Positions 7,792 to 16,641 of a stretch of DNA of 64,000 nucleotides are shown here, one piece after another (the first letter of the stretch is position 1; every line of letters begins with the position of its first letter). The translations under genes and the position numbers were made by a program. Location of the stretch: positions 62,001-126,000 of the forward strand of contig NZ_JOAG01000007.1 of assembly GCF_000725485.1 (NCBI RefSeq), in the 5' to 3' direction. The notes below the pieces were generated by a model. It worked only from the letters and a program-made list of their open reading frames with translations. It made no database searches and was not told the origin of the DNA. The stretch comes from Nonomuraea candida. Lineage in GTDB: Bacteria; Actinomycetota; Actinomycetes; Streptosporangiales; Streptosporangiaceae.

Positions 7792-8588
7792 GCGCCGCGC
7801 ACCTCCCACAACACGGGGAAGGCCGAGGCGGCCCAGGTGGTGCGCAGGTGGGCGGCGCCGGAGGTGCCGCCGGTGCCGCGCCGGCCGCCGATCATGCGCT
7901 GCACCATCTTGCCGTGCCGGTAGCGCCACTCCTGAAGGAGCTGGTCGAGGTCGAGCAGGCCCTCCCCGATCTGGGCGGGCACCAGGTCGTCCCGGTTGAC
8001 CTGGACGAGCACCTCGCGCACCCGGTCGGTCGCCTCGAAGGGCCGGGCGGGGTCGCGGCGCAGCACCTCGGCGGGCACCGGATAGCCCTGCAGCGACAGG
8101 TAGCACAGGAAGGAGTCGAGCACGGAGCGCCGGTTCATGGCGGCCTCGATGCGCAGCCGCTCCGCGCCGCCCTCCTCGTAGCGTTCGAGCGCGTCGCGGT
8201 CGCGCGACCCCAGCACCGCCTCCAGCTCGCGGAACTGCGCCGACTGCGCGCCGCTGGCGGAGCCCAGGCAGCCGCGGAAGCCGGCGAACTGGGCGGGCGT
8301 CAGCGTGGTCATCACGTCGATCTGCTCGACGGCCACCCGCAGCACGGTCACGCACCGGTGCAGCGTGTGCAGCGCCGGGCCGCTGTCGCCGGCCTCCAGG
8401 CGCTCCTGCAGCCCGCCCAGCTCGTGCAGCAGCAGCTTGAACCACAACTCGTAGACCTGGTGCACGACGATGAACATCAGCTCGTCGTGCCCCCGGGAGA
8501 GGGGCCGCTGCGTGTCGAGCAGCCGGTCGAGCTCAAGGTAGGAGGCGTAGGTCAGGCGGGTCTCCTGGGCCAGCGCGGCGCCGTTCAT
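7788..8588 (-). CDS. kynA: tryptophan 2,3-dioxygenase
   Basis: 266 residues, close to the usual bacterial length (about 280). Shows the family motif FIVVHQVYELWFKLLLHEL near residues 40-58 and the C-terminal RYRHGKMVQRMIG carrying the haem-ligand histidine. Opens the indole ring of L-tryptophan with O2 to N-formylkynurenine. It overlaps the aryl-CoA ligase gene upstream and kynureninase downstream by 4 nt each. An internal short stretch replaces the longer loops of some family members, but all core motifs are present. Confidence 0.93.
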   Translation of the reverse strand: MNGAALAQETRLTYASYLELDRLLDTQRPLSRGHDELMFIVVHQVYELWFKLLLHELGGLQERLEAGDSGPALHTLHRCVTVLRVAVEQIDVMTTLTPAQFAGFRGCLGSASGAQSAQFRELEAVLGSRDRDALERYEEGGAERLRIEAAMNRRSVLDSFLCYLSLQGYPVPAEVLRRDPARPFEATDRVREVLVQVNRDDLVPAQIGEGLLDLDQLLQEWRYRHGKMVQRMIGGRRGTGGTSGAAHLRTTWAASAFPVLWEVRGA

Positions 8589-10087
8589 GCCACCGCCTCC
8601 AGGGCTCGCCGGTTCACCTTGCCGGAAGCCGTCTGTGGCAACGCGTCCACGAACATCACATCCCTCGGATACTTGTACGGCGCCAACCGCGCACGCACGT
8701 AGTCCTTCACCTCCTGGGCCGTCAACGGCGCGGTGGCCACCACGTACGCGCGGGGCAGCACCAGCCCGCCCGCCTCGTAACCGACCACGGCGCAGTCGGC
8801 CACCGCCGGATGGCCGCGCAGGCAGTTCTCGATCTCGACGGGCGCCACGTACACGCCGCCCACCTTCAGCAGGTCGTCGACGCGGCCGCGGTAGTGGAAG
8901 AAGCCGTCGGCGTCCCTGCTCACCAGATCACCCGAGCGCACGGTGCCCGGGGCCACGAAGACGGCGGCCGACTTGATCGGGTCCCGCCAGTACTCCGTCG
9001 CCACCGTCTCCCCCGTGATCTCCAACCGGCCGGTCTCGCCGTCCGGCACGGCCGCGCCGTGCTCGTCCACGACCCTCAGGCGGTAGCCGGGCACCGCGGT
9101 GCCGAGGCTGCCGGCGCGGCTCCTGCCGGGCCGGTTGGACAGGAAGATGTGGTACGCCTCCGACGAGCCCAGCCCGTCGGCCACCTCGACGCCGAAGGTC
9201 TCGGTCCACCGGTGGTACAGCTCGGCGGGCAGGGCCTCGCCGGCCGAGACGCACACGCGCACGCTGCTGAGGTCCTGGCGGGCGGCGTCGGGGTGGGCGA
9301 CCATCGCCCTCATCATGGTCGGCACGTTGACCAGGATCGTCGGGCGGTGCTCGGCGATCAGGCCGAAGATGCGCTCCGCCGTGCTGCGCTCGGGGAAGAC
9401 GATCCCCGCCGCGCCCACGCCGAAGGGGAACAGCGCGGTCAGGTCGCGCGCATAGCCGAAGAACAGCTTGGGCACCGGCAGCACCACGTCGTCCGGCCGG
9501 ATGCCGAGCACGCCCCTGGCGTAGCCCTCGAAGCTCACGTGGGGGCTCCTGGCGGGCAGGACGCAGGCGCGCGGCGCGCCCGTGCTGCCGGTGGTGAACT
9601 TCCACAGCGCGACGTCGCCGGCCGCCACGGGGACCGGGTCCAGCCGGTCGTCCTGGGCGGCGGTCAGCGTGCCGAAGTGGCGCTCGCCGGGGAGCAGCTC
9701 GTGCTCGGCCACGCCGGAGACCAGCAGGCCGCGCGCCCCCGCGGCGCGCAGCGGGCCGAGTGCGGCGGCGCCGGTGACGACGACGCGGGGCTCGGCGTAG
9801 TCGAGGAAGTAGCGGTAGTCCTTGGGCTGCAGGTAGGTGTAGACCTCCGCGGTGATGGCGCCGATGAGCTGGGCTCCGTACCACGTGGCCACGAACTCGG
9901 GGCCGTCGCTGAGGCAGATCAGCACGCGGTCGCCGCGGCGAACCCCCAGGGCCCGCAGCGCGTTGCCGGTCCTGGCGGCCAGCGAGCGCAGAGCCGCGTA
10001 GCTGAGCGGGCCCGAAGGCGTGATGAGGGCGGTCCTGTCGCCGTCGTTCCCGTCGAGGAACCGCTCCGCGATGTTCAGGGAATTCAT
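8585..10087 (-). CDS. aryl-CoA ligase, probably anthranilate-CoA ligase
   Basis: 500 residues of the ANL superfamily, benzoate-CoA ligase type. Phosphate-binding loop KFTTGSTGAPRACVLPAR near residue 160, VADGLGSSEAYHIFLSN, a hinge segment and the C-terminal catalytic lysine in TASGKVNRRALEA. GGAGG 5 nt before ATG 10087 decides the start; an in-frame GTG 15 nt earlier is part of that leader. As first gene of the operon with tryptophan dioxygenase and kynureninase it most likely activates anthranilate to anthraniloyl-CoA. A close paralogue at 40270 heads the gap facing the epoxidase operon; one of the two may take a hydroxylated or other benzoate. Confidence 0.88.
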   Translation of the reverse strand: MNSLNIAERFLDGNDGDRTALITPSGPLSYAALRSLAARTGNALRALGVRRGDRVLICLSDGPEFVATWYGAQLIGAITAEVYTYLQPKDYRYFLDYAEPRVVVTGAAALGPLRAAGARGLLVSGVAEHELLPGERHFGTLTAAQDDRLDPVPVAAGDVALWKFTTGSTGAPRACVLPARSPHVSFEGYARGVLGIRPDDVVLPVPKLFFGYARDLTALFPFGVGAAGIVFPERSTAERIFGLIAEHRPTILVNVPTMMRAMVAHPDAARQDLSSVRVCVSAGEALPAELYHRWTETFGVEVADGLGSSEAYHIFLSNRPGRSRAGSLGTAVPGYRLRVVDEHGAAVPDGETGRLEITGETVATEYWRDPIKSAAVFVAPGTVRSGDLVSRDADGFFHYRGRVDDLLKVGGVYVAPVEIENCLRGHPAVADCAVVGYEAGGLVLPRAYVVATAPLTAQEVKDYVRARLAPYKYPRDVMFVDALPQTASGKVNRRALEAVA

Positions 10088-10221
10088 GGGTGCCTCCTTC
10101 ACCTCTCACGGTGCCTGGCGAACCGTGGCGAGGGGAGGCGTGACGGAGGCAGCAAGATGGGGGGCGATGGCAGGTTCGTGCCATTTTCTTGCCGAATGCG
10201 GCATGGGAGCGGGCACATAGA

Positions 10222-10256
10222 CGCGACCGGCCCCTCGGGACAAGGGACCGGTCGCG
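10222..10256. terminator. hairpin after the formamidase gene
   Basis: 9-bp stem CGCGACCGG/CCGGTCGCG plus an inner 4-bp CCCT/AGGG pairing with a 7-nt loop. Lies between the end of the formamidase gene and the ligase operon, so the latter probably has its own promoter; a weak box-like sequence ending at 10199 (minus strand GCATTCGGCAAGAAAATG) may be part of it. Confidence 0.6.
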
Positions 10257-10318
10257 TGATGAGGAACGATCGCCGGACCTGCCGGATCTACAGGCCGCTC
10301 TCGAACGGGGTGCGGCGC

Positions 10319-11137
10319 TCAGGCGTGGAGCTCGCCGCCGGCGGCGCCCGGCGCGGGCGGGCGCGGGTCCTCCCCGGCGGCCTCGGCGATGGCGGCGCGG
10401 ACCGCGGGCCAGGCGCGGGAGAGGGGGTCGATGAGCTTGAAGTGGCCGGCGCCGGGCAGCTCGACGAGCTTGGCGGCCGGGTTGCGGGCGGCGTAGTCGC
10501 GGCTCATCTCGACGGGCACCACGCGGTCCCTGGTCCCGTGCACCAGCACCAGCCGGCCGTCATCGCGCCACGGCAGCCGCATGGGGTCCAGCCGCGGCAG
10601 CAGCTCGGCGGCGCGGTCGCCGAGCAGCGCGGCGGCCGCGCCCCCGCCGAGGCCGTCGGCGAGCGTCCGGCCCAGGTCCGACAGGGCCGCCAGGGCGACG
10701 ACGCCGCTGATCGCCCCGCCGGCGCAGCCGTGCCAGAGCGCGAGGTGGCCGCCGGCCGAGTGACCCGCCAGGACGGCCGGGCCGCGGCCGGGCGCCCGGG
10801 TGAGGACGGTGGCGACGGCGGCGGTGACGTCGTCGAAGGTGCCGGGGAAGCCGCCGCCCTCCTGCCCCACGCGCCGGTACTCGGCGACGCCGACCGTGTA
10901 CCCGCCGGCGGCCAGGGCGTCGGCCATGGGGCGCAGGTGCAGGCGGTCGTACGCCGCCTGCCAGAAGCCTCCGTGCAGCAGGATGACGACCCCGCGCTCC
11001 CCGCCCTCCAGCAGGTCGACGACCTGGTCGGGATGGGGGCCGTAGCGCAGGACCCGGTCCGGCGGGCGGACGGGGCGTGGCAGCGGCTCGCCGGGCGCGA
11101 TCAGAAGAGCTCGAAGGCGTAGGGGGACGTGTGCCAC
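10319..11137 (-). CDS. kynurenine formamidase, alpha/beta-hydrolase type
   Basis: About 272 residues. The HGGFWQ oxyanion motif and GHSAGGHLALWHG nucleophile-serine motif are those of arylformamidase (HGGYW in the AFMID group); the later segments LVHGTRDRVVP and GAGHFKLIDP supply the aspartate and histidine. Hydrolyses N-formylkynurenine to kynurenine, the step between the dioxygenase and kynureninase of the adjacent operon. The start is uncertain: the only GTG that gives a full domain (11137) overlaps the Eis-like gene by 37 nt and has no clear ribosome-binding site, so coupling to the upstream gene is likely. Confidence 0.82.
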   Translation of the reverse strand: MAHVPLRLRALLIAPGEPLPRPVRPPDRVLRYGPHPDQVVDLLEGGERGVVILLHGGFWQAAYDRLHLRPMADALAAGGYTVGVAEYRRVGQEGGGFPGTFDDVTAAVATVLTRAPGRGPAVLAGHSAGGHLALWHGCAGGAISGVVALAALSDLGRTLADGLGGGAAAALLGDRAAELLPRLDPMRLPWRDDGRLVLVHGTRDRVVPVEMSRDYAARNPAAKLVELPGAGHFKLIDPLSRAWPAVRAAIAEAAGEDPRPPAPGAAGGELHA

Positions 11138-12339
11138 CGGAACGCGGCCGAGGCCGCCGCGAGCGCGCCGGGCCGCACCTCCTTGGCCAGGCCCGCGTTC
11201 ACCAGCGCCGACAGCGAGGTGCCGCCCATGTAGACCGCGCCGAGCGCGCGGACGTCGAGCCACAGCTCGGGCTCCTCGGAGGTGGGCGTGCAGGTGGCCG
11301 ACTCCGGGGAGCCGGTCAGCCGGTACGTGCCCGAGTTCTCCGGCATGAAGTCGTCGGTGACCTCGATGACGACGTCGATCGCCGTGGCGTAGCGGCGGGC
11401 GGCCAGCGCCTTGGGCACGTCGACGACGCGGATCCACAGCGCGTCGCACAGGTGCGCGTCGAGCTGGCGCGGCTCGCCGACCCAGTAGAACAGCGGCTCG
11501 TCCACGCCGACGGCCCAGGTCGAGGCCGAGCGGGTGAGGTCCACGTTGAGCAGGAAGCGCCACAGCGCCCGGTACGCCTCGGGGGTGGTCGAGACCTGCT
11601 CCACCACCACGACGTCGCCGATGGGGCCGTTGGCGGTCCAGTTGCCCCTGACCCGCCACAGGGCGTAGCCGTCGATGCCGTCATCGCCCTCGTGCACCAC
11701 GACGCGCAGCGCCGAGGCGCCCTGGCGGGCCGCCATGTGGTCGGACAGGCGGTAGTCCCAGTGCTCGGCGGTGCGCTCGGACCAGCCGGGGCGGTCGGCG
11801 TACACCTGGTCGTAGACCTTGACCAGCGCGTCGCGCAGGTCGGCGACCGAGCCCTCGACGATCCTGCCGGGCTCCTCGCCCTTGGGCACGGTGACCTCGC
11901 GGGCGTTGACGTTCAGGCCCAGCCGGCGCACGGACAGGCCGTAGCCGAAGCGGCCGTAGATGCGGCCCTCGCTGGCCCAGCAGAGCGTGATGGGCTCGCC
12001 GAGCGCCCGCGCGTCCTCGAAGTGCCGGCGCATCAGGCGCGTCAGGATGCCCTGGCGGCGCAGGGTGGCCGAGACCGCGCCCCGGCAGCCGTGCGCGGCG
12101 GGCACCACCGCGCCGGGCACGGCGATCTGGCGGGTGTTGGCGCCGAGGGTGCCGACGACGCGGCCGCCGGACTTCACGATCAGCGAGCGTCCCGGCTCGA
12201 AGAGCGGCCGCTCCGCCTCAAGGCTCTGCGGGTCGCCGTCGATGTTGATGCCGGCGGAGAACATCGCATAAATGTCCTCCCAATCCTCAGGGGTGGGAAC
12301 CTCGATCGTCACTTCGTCGTTCTGACCAGCCACAGCCAT
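11101..12339 (-). CDS. Eis-like multi-domain N-acetyltransferase
   Basis: 412 residues. Two tandem GNAT domains (acetyl-CoA loop region GCRGAVSATLRRQGILTRLMR near residues 85-105) and an SCP2-like C-terminal domain ending in SPYAFELF, whose terminal carboxylate serves catalysis in Eis-family acetyltransferases. Eis enzymes acetylate amines of aminoglycosides and other substrates. In a cluster that makes an amino sugar and a beta-amino acid, it may N-acetylate an intermediate or the product, either as tailoring or self-protection. ATG 12339 has GGAGG 8 nt upstream; an in-frame TTG 6 nt earlier is less likely. Confidence 0.8.
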   Translation of the reverse strand: MAVAGQNDEVTIEVPTPEDWEDIYAMFSAGINIDGDPQSLEAERPLFEPGRSLIVKSGGRVVGTLGANTRQIAVPGAVVPAAHGCRGAVSATLRRQGILTRLMRRHFEDARALGEPITLCWASEGRIYGRFGYGLSVRRLGLNVNAREVTVPKGEEPGRIVEGSVADLRDALVKVYDQVYADRPGWSERTAEHWDYRLSDHMAARQGASALRVVVHEGDDGIDGYALWRVRGNWTANGPIGDVVVVEQVSTTPEAYRALWRFLLNVDLTRSASTWAVGVDEPLFYWVGEPRQLDAHLCDALWIRVVDVPKALAARRYATAIDVVIEVTDDFMPENSGTYRLTGSPESATCTPTSEEPELWLDVRALGAVYMGGTSLSALVNAGLAKEVRPGALAAASAAFRWHTSPYAFELF

Positions 12340-12397
12340 GACCAAAGCCTCCGGATTGTCGATGCTTTCGTATGGTCACCTGGCCGCCCGCCGTGAA

Positions 12398-12413
12398 TCA
12401 CCTCCTGAATTGC
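12398..12413 (-). promoter_or_regulatory. cluster promoter box, Eis-like gene
   Basis: Minus strand GCAATTCAGGAGGTGA, 19 bp, then TGACCAT (12378-12372). Leader to the ATG is about 33 nt. Confidence 0.7.
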
Positions 12414-12442
12414 GCACCGCCCCTTCCTGCGTGCGGTGTGCG

Positions 12443-12458
12443 CGACGTGCGGAGAAAG
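12443..12458 (+). promoter_or_regulatory. possible degenerate promoter box, alpha/beta hydrolase
   Basis: CGACGTGCGGAGAAAG shares GGAGAAAG with the copy at 1794 and lies in the divergent gap before the hydrolase gene. The -10 part is unclear. Confidence 0.3.
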
Positions 12459-12558
12459 CACGCTCGGAGAAGCCCGGCAGCCGCGCTTACGGCATCTTGA
12501 AGGGATCTGTACCCGGCATCCGATCCGGGTGGCACGCCTTCAGCGAAGGGGAGAGCAC

Positions 12559-13344
12559 ATGGACGTGAAGTCGGCAGACGGCACCACCATCGCCTACGAC
12601 CAGACAGGATCTGGCCCGGCTGTGGTACTGGTCCAGGGAGGGTTCAGCGACCGTACGCACCCGATCTGGGCCGGGCTGGCGGCCGCGCTGTCGGGGGAGT
12701 TCACGGTCTTCAACTACGACCGGCGGGGGCGGGGCGGCAGCTCCGACAACGAGTCGTACGAGGTGGAGCGTGAGATCGAGGACCTGGCCGCCATCATCAC
12801 GGCGGCCGGGGGCTCGGCGGCGGTGTTCGGGGGGTCGTCGGGCGGCGCGCTGGCGCTGCGTGCGGCCGCCGCGGGCCTGCCGATCACCAAGCTGGCGGTG
12901 TACGAGCCGCCGTTCATCGTCGACGACTCCAGGCCGCCGATCGTCGAGGACTTCCGCGAGCAGCTCGCCGCCCTGGTGGCCGAGGGCAAGCGGGGCGAGG
13001 TCGTCGAGCGTTTCATGGTCGAGGCCGCCGAGATGCCCGCCGAGATGGTCGGGCAGATGAAGGAGTCCCCCTACTGGGAGGGCATGACGGCGGTGGCGCA
13101 CACGCTGGTGTACGAGGCCGCGGTGTGCGGGCCGGGCAACCAGCTGCCGGTCGAGGAGCTGAAGAAGATCACGGTTCCGACGCTGGCCCTGGCCGGCGGC
13201 GCCAGCGGCCCCTGGATGCAGGGCGCGGCCAAGGCGGTGGCCGAGACGGTGCCCGGCGGCGAGTACAAGGTGCTGGAGGGTCACGGCCACGACATCGCCC
13301 CCGAGGCGCTGGCTCCGCCCGTGGCCGAGTACTTCCGCGCCTGA
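12559..13344 (+). CDS. alpha/beta-fold hydrolase
   Basis: 261 residues. Nucleophile elbow FGGSSGGALALRAA near residue 92, catalytic histidine in EGHGHDIAPEAL near the C terminus, early oxyanion segment VLVQGGFSD. Common actinobacterial hydrolase of the enol-lactonase/esterase type; substrate unknown. AAGGGGAG precedes ATG 12559. It is a single-gene unit divergent from the Eis-like gene and is followed by a hairpin with a T tract. Its cytoplasmic location (no signal) and position suggest a pathway hydrolysis step or housekeeping; nothing in the sequence distinguishes these. Confidence 0.78.
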   Translation: MDVKSADGTTIAYDQTGSGPAVVLVQGGFSDRTHPIWAGLAAALSGEFTVFNYDRRGRGGSSDNESYEVEREIEDLAAIITAAGGSAAVFGGSSGGALALRAAAAGLPITKLAVYEPPFIVDDSRPPIVEDFREQLAALVAEGKRGEVVERFMVEAAEMPAEMVGQMKESPYWEGMTAVAHTLVYEAAVCGPGNQLPVEELKKITVPTLALAGGASGPWMQGAAKAVAETVPGGEYKVLEGHGHDIAPEALAPPVAEYFRA

Positions 13345-13439
13345 CCCCGGGCGAGCCACGTCCGAGGCACGTCGTCCCCCGGCGGCCGGGACAGCGAGAA
13401 CGGGACGTCACCGGGGCGGGTCGTCATGCAACACGCCCC

Positions 13440-13530
13440 GGCGTCCGGACCGCTCGCACATGACGGGCGTCCGTACCGCTTCCCCATGACGAAGCGCGTC
13501 CGGACCGCTTCCGCGTGAGCGGGTGCGTCC
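13440..13530. repeat. imperfect 26-29-bp tandem repeats
   Basis: About three and a half copies of GCGTCCGGACCGCTTCC-CATGACG-like units. They sit in the 416-bp convergent gap 13345-13760, which otherwise holds only the hairpins listed here. Confidence 0.55.
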
Positions 13531-13555
13531 CCCACGGCTTCCCTCCGGGGAGGCC

Positions 13556-13582
13556 ACGCCCGCCACCACCGGCGGGCGTTTT
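13556..13582 (+). terminator. intrinsic terminator after the hydrolase
   Basis: 9-bp stem (13556-13564 with 13571-13579), 6-nt loop, followed by TTTT: a classical rho-independent terminator pointing rightward. Confidence 0.75.
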
Positions 13583-13675
13583 CGCATGTCCGGACGTTTC
13601 GCACGTCAGGCTGGCCGGCCGGCCGGCGTCCCGCGAGCCTGGTGCCGGGCCTGCCGGCGTCCGGGCATGCCGAGG

Positions 13676-13704
13676 ACCCCTGCGGCGGGGTATGCCGCAG
13701 GGGT
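13676..13704 (-). terminator. hairpin after the condensation enzyme gene
   Basis: 11-bp stem (13676-13686 with 13694-13704), 7-nt loop. It lies 57 bp past the stop of the minus-strand condensation gene; a further GGCGGCGG/CCGCCGCC pairing lies closer to the stop. Confidence 0.6.
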
Positions 13705-13760
13705 GCGGGAGGCGGGCGGCGGGTCAGGTGTCGCCCGATCCGCCGCCCGGCCCGTGAGGT

Positions 13761-15095
13761 TCAGGGCCGCAGGGGCCCGTGGAGGTCGGCGGTCAGCTCC
13801 TTCAGCACGGCGCTGAAGTCCTCGACCATCCCGTCCACCCTCTCCTCGCTGTAGAGGTTGGTGTTGAAGGCGAACGAGCCCACGATGTCGCCCGTGGAGT
13901 CGATCTCCAGGTGCCACATGCCGCCGTCGGGCACGTCGCCGCCGTCCCACTGCGACAGCCGCCGGCGGTGGATGACCTCGTACGCCAGGTCGCCCGCCCG
14001 CCCGCGCTCCGTGCCGGGCGGCGACTTGAAGACCTGGAAGGCGACCACGGCGCAGTCGTCCTGCGCCACGGGGGCCATCAGCGCGGGCGCGACGCCGAGG
14101 ATCTGCCCGAAGGGCAGGTCGTTGGCGTAGGCCTCGACACAGGTCTGCCGGGTGCGGGTGATGACGTCCTTGAAGGTCCGGCAGTCCTCCAGTGCGATGC
14201 GGAAGGGCAGGTAGTTGAAGAACGACCCGACCGTCTCGTGGAAGCGGGCGGGCCCGCGTCCCGACGAGAAGCTCGGCACCACGACGTCGGCGGTGCCCTC
14301 GCGCCGCCCCAGGTAGACCGCGTAGGCGGCGAGCAGCACCATGAACGGCGAGCTGCGCGTCTCCTTCACGATGTCCCTGACGGCCCCGGTGAGCGTGCCG
14401 GGCAGGCTGAAGCGCCGCCAGGCCGTGGTCTTGGGCAGGCCCGCGGAGCGCAGGTGGTCGGTCCTGGTGCCGAGCACCTGGGCGCCCGCCAGCTTCTCCC
14501 GCCAGTACGCCAGCGCCCGCTCCGCGTCGTCCCCGCCCGCGCCGGCGCGCTCCCAGTCCACGTAGTCGCGGTACTGGAGCACCTCGGGCAGGTCGGGCGG
14601 CCGGTGGCCGGTGCGCGTGGCGTAGCCGTGCGCCACGTCCCGCATGATCAGCCGGATCGACCACTCGTCCACGGCGGTGTGGTGGGCGATGAGGCCCAGC
14701 ACCGCGTCGTCGTCGCCGAAGCGGCCGAGCACCGCGCGGACCAGCGGCAGCTCCTTGATCGGGTACGCCTCCGCCTCGGCCTCGTTGAGCAGCTCCTCCG
14801 CGCGCCTGTCCCGGTCGTCGCCGGGCAGGTCGCGCACGGTGAGCCGGACGGGGCGCGGCGGGTGCACGACCTGGTGGCCGTCACCGTCGCGGACGATCTC
14901 GGTGCGCAGCGCCTCGTGCCGCGCCACGACCTCGTCCAGCGCCTCCTGCAGCACGTCCGGGTCCACCGGGCCGGTCAGCCGGTAGCCGCAGACGATGATG
15001 TAGCGGGGCCCGAAGGGGCCGGCCTCGTCGCCCTGGTCCCAGGCGCGCAGGAACCCCTGGTTCCACGAGAGCGGGAGCAGCCCGGCGATGCTCAC
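13761..15095 (-). CDS. free-standing NRPS condensation enzyme
   Basis: 444 residues, a single condensation domain. The active-site motif is intact: LIAHHTAVDEWS, His138-His139 and Asp143. Other core regions visible are ARHEALRTEIV near residue 58 and VGSFFNYLPFRI in the second lobe. SgcC5 of C-1027, a free-standing condensation enzyme that joins carrier-bound beta-tyrosine to the enediyne core by an ester or amide bond, is the best precedent, so this is the likely transfer enzyme for the carrier-bound unit made here. GTG 15095 overlaps the stop of the upstream FAD monooxygenase gene (GTGA), so the two are coupled. This contrasts with the damaged condensation motif in the NRPS at 56035. Confidence 0.85.
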   Translation of the reverse strand: MSIAGLLPLSWNQGFLRAWDQGDEAGPFGPRYIIVCGYRLTGPVDPDVLQEALDEVVARHEALRTEIVRDGDGHQVVHPPRPVRLTVRDLPGDDRDRRAEELLNEAEAEAYPIKELPLVRAVLGRFGDDDAVLGLIAHHTAVDEWSIRLIMRDVAHGYATRTGHRPPDLPEVLQYRDYVDWERAGAGGDDAERALAYWREKLAGAQVLGTRTDHLRSAGLPKTTAWRRFSLPGTLTGAVRDIVKETRSSPFMVLLAAYAVYLGRREGTADVVVPSFSSGRGPARFHETVGSFFNYLPFRIALEDCRTFKDVITRTRQTCVEAYANDLPFGQILGVAPALMAPVAQDDCAVVAFQVFKSPPGTERGRAGDLAYEVIHRRRLSQWDGGDVPDGGMWHLEIDSTGDIVGSFAFNTNLYSEERVDGMVEDFSAVLKELTADLHGPLRP

Positions 15096-16495
15096 GGCTT
15101 CGCGCTCCTCGCCAGCGGCCTGCTCGCGGCGGGCCGGTGCTTGGAGCGCGCCGGCGTGCCGACCCAGGGCAGCGAGTTCCACAGCACGCGGGCCAGCATC
15201 TGCGGCTTCATGAGCTCCTCGGGCCCGTCGATGAGGCCCGCGCCGCGCATGTACGCGCCGGCCACGACCGGGTCCTTGGTGGCGGCCTGCTGCACGAGCC
15301 CCAGGAAGGCCCCGGCGGCCCGGGTCGCCGGGCCGCGCTCGCCCTCGACGCCGGGGAAGCCCATGTCGACGGTGTGCGTCATCTCCCACGGCTGGTTGAT
15401 GGCGCTCTTGGCCAGGTCGTCGAAGTACTGCAGCGGGTCGGGCAGCGCGCCGGTGTGCAGGTGCTGCCGGATGACCAGGGCGGACAGCGCCGCCACGGTC
15501 ATGCCCTGCGCGTAGACGGGGTTGAAGCAGCACACCGCGTCACCCGTCACGAGCAGGCCGTCGGGGAAGCGCGCCATCTTCTCGTAGCGGCGCCGCAGCG
15601 TCGTCGGGAAGCGGAAGGCGACGGGCTCGTCCAGCGGCTCGGCGTTCTGCACGGCGTCGTAGATGTCGGGCGTGGCCAGCGTCTTCAGCCACGCGTACAG
15701 GCCCTCCTGGTCGGTGGGCGGGTGGTCGCCGAGGATGCCGTACGTGGTCAGCTCGACGCGGTCGCCGTCGGTCTTGGTGAAGATGGCGCCGCGCGGGATG
15801 TCCTTGTTGGCGACCGGGTTGATCGACAGGTCGCCGTGGTACGGGTCCTTGGTGAGCCGGTAGTGCTGCGTGACGTAGCCGAGGCCGATCTTCGTCCGCT
15901 CCTCCTCGACCCGGGGGTAGCCCTGGGCCTCCAGCCAGACCGGCGTGCGGGAGCCGCGCCCGGTGGCGTCCACCACCAGGTCGGCGTGGATGACGTGCGG
16001 CTCGCTCTCACCGTCGAGTGACTGCACCTTGGCCCCGGAGACCCGGCTGCCGTCGGGGGTGAACTCGAGACCGAGGATGTCGTGACGCTCGGCGAAGACC
16101 ACGCCGGGCAGGACCCTCGTCCGCTCCCTGATGTGGTGCTCCAGCTTGGGGCGGCTGGCCGCCACGCAGACCAGGCCCGCGTTGATGCGCTGGAGCGGCT
16201 TGCCGTTGAAATACCAGCGCACGTCACCGGCCAGGTCGCCGGTCGGCACGCCGTCGGCGAACAACCCCTCGGTGATGCCGGGATACAGTTCTTCCATCAC
16301 CTGCTGGCCGCGGGCCAGCAGGCCGTTGATGTGCCGGCTCTGCGGGCATCCGCGCCGCGGGCCTTGCACACCGATCAACTCGTCGCGGTCGACGATGACC
16401 ACCTCGTCGTAGGCGTCGGAGAGCACTCTGGCGGCGAAGAGCCCCGCGAGACTGCCGCCGAGCACCACCGCACGGGTCTTTGACACATCACCCAT
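15092..16495 (-). CDS. FAD-dependent monooxygenase/epoxidase
   Basis: 467 residues of the p-hydroxybenzoate-hydroxylase-like flavoprotein group. FAD-binding start VVLGGSLAGLFAARVL at residues 8-23, a middle VDATGRGSRTPVWLEA and the second FAD motif GDAVCCFNPVYAQGMTVAAL near residue 317. AGGAGG 7 nt before ATG 16495 sets the start and excludes a longer in-frame reading. Enzymes of this group hydroxylate aromatics or epoxidise olefins with NAD(P)H and O2. Its coupling to the condensation enzyme suggests it acts on the same branch, or on the core before attachment. Promoter box at 16554. Confidence 0.82.
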   Translation of the reverse strand: MGDVSKTRAVVLGGSLAGLFAARVLSDAYDEVVIVDRDELIGVQGPRRGCPQSRHINGLLARGQQVMEELYPGITEGLFADGVPTGDLAGDVRWYFNGKPLQRINAGLVCVAASRPKLEHHIRERTRVLPGVVFAERHDILGLEFTPDGSRVSGAKVQSLDGESEPHVIHADLVVDATGRGSRTPVWLEAQGYPRVEEERTKIGLGYVTQHYRLTKDPYHGDLSINPVANKDIPRGAIFTKTDGDRVELTTYGILGDHPPTDQEGLYAWLKTLATPDIYDAVQNAEPLDEPVAFRFPTTLRRRYEKMARFPDGLLVTGDAVCCFNPVYAQGMTVAALSALVIRQHLHTGALPDPLQYFDDLAKSAINQPWEMTHTVDMGFPGVEGERGPATRAAGAFLGLVQQAATKDPVVAGAYMRGAGLIDGPEELMKPQMLARVLWNSLPWVGTPARSKHRPAASRPLARSAKP

Positions 16496-16553
16496 CGGAT
16501 CGCCTCCTGCGCATTTAGCATTCACCACAGGGTCACATCGGCGGCGGCGCGCA

Positions 16554-16569
16554 ACATCTTCAAAAATGC
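16554..16569 (-). promoter_or_regulatory. cluster promoter box, FAD monooxygenase operon
   Basis: Minus strand GCATTTTTGAAGATGT, 18 bp, then TGACCCT. The gap to the facing copy at 16595 is 25 bp. Confidence 0.7.
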
Positions 16570-16594
16570 GCGGTGCCCGGCGGCGCCGCAGAGC

Positions 16595-16610
16595 GCAATT
16601 CTTCGGAAAT
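16595..16610 (+). promoter_or_regulatory. cluster promoter box, SDR gene
   Basis: Plus strand GCAATTCTTCGGAAAT, 18 bp, then TGATTCT at 16629-16635. The SDR ATG begins 6 bp later, implying a leaderless transcript. Confidence 0.7.
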
Positions 16611-16641
16611 CCCGGCGAGGGCGCCGTGTGATTCTGACCCC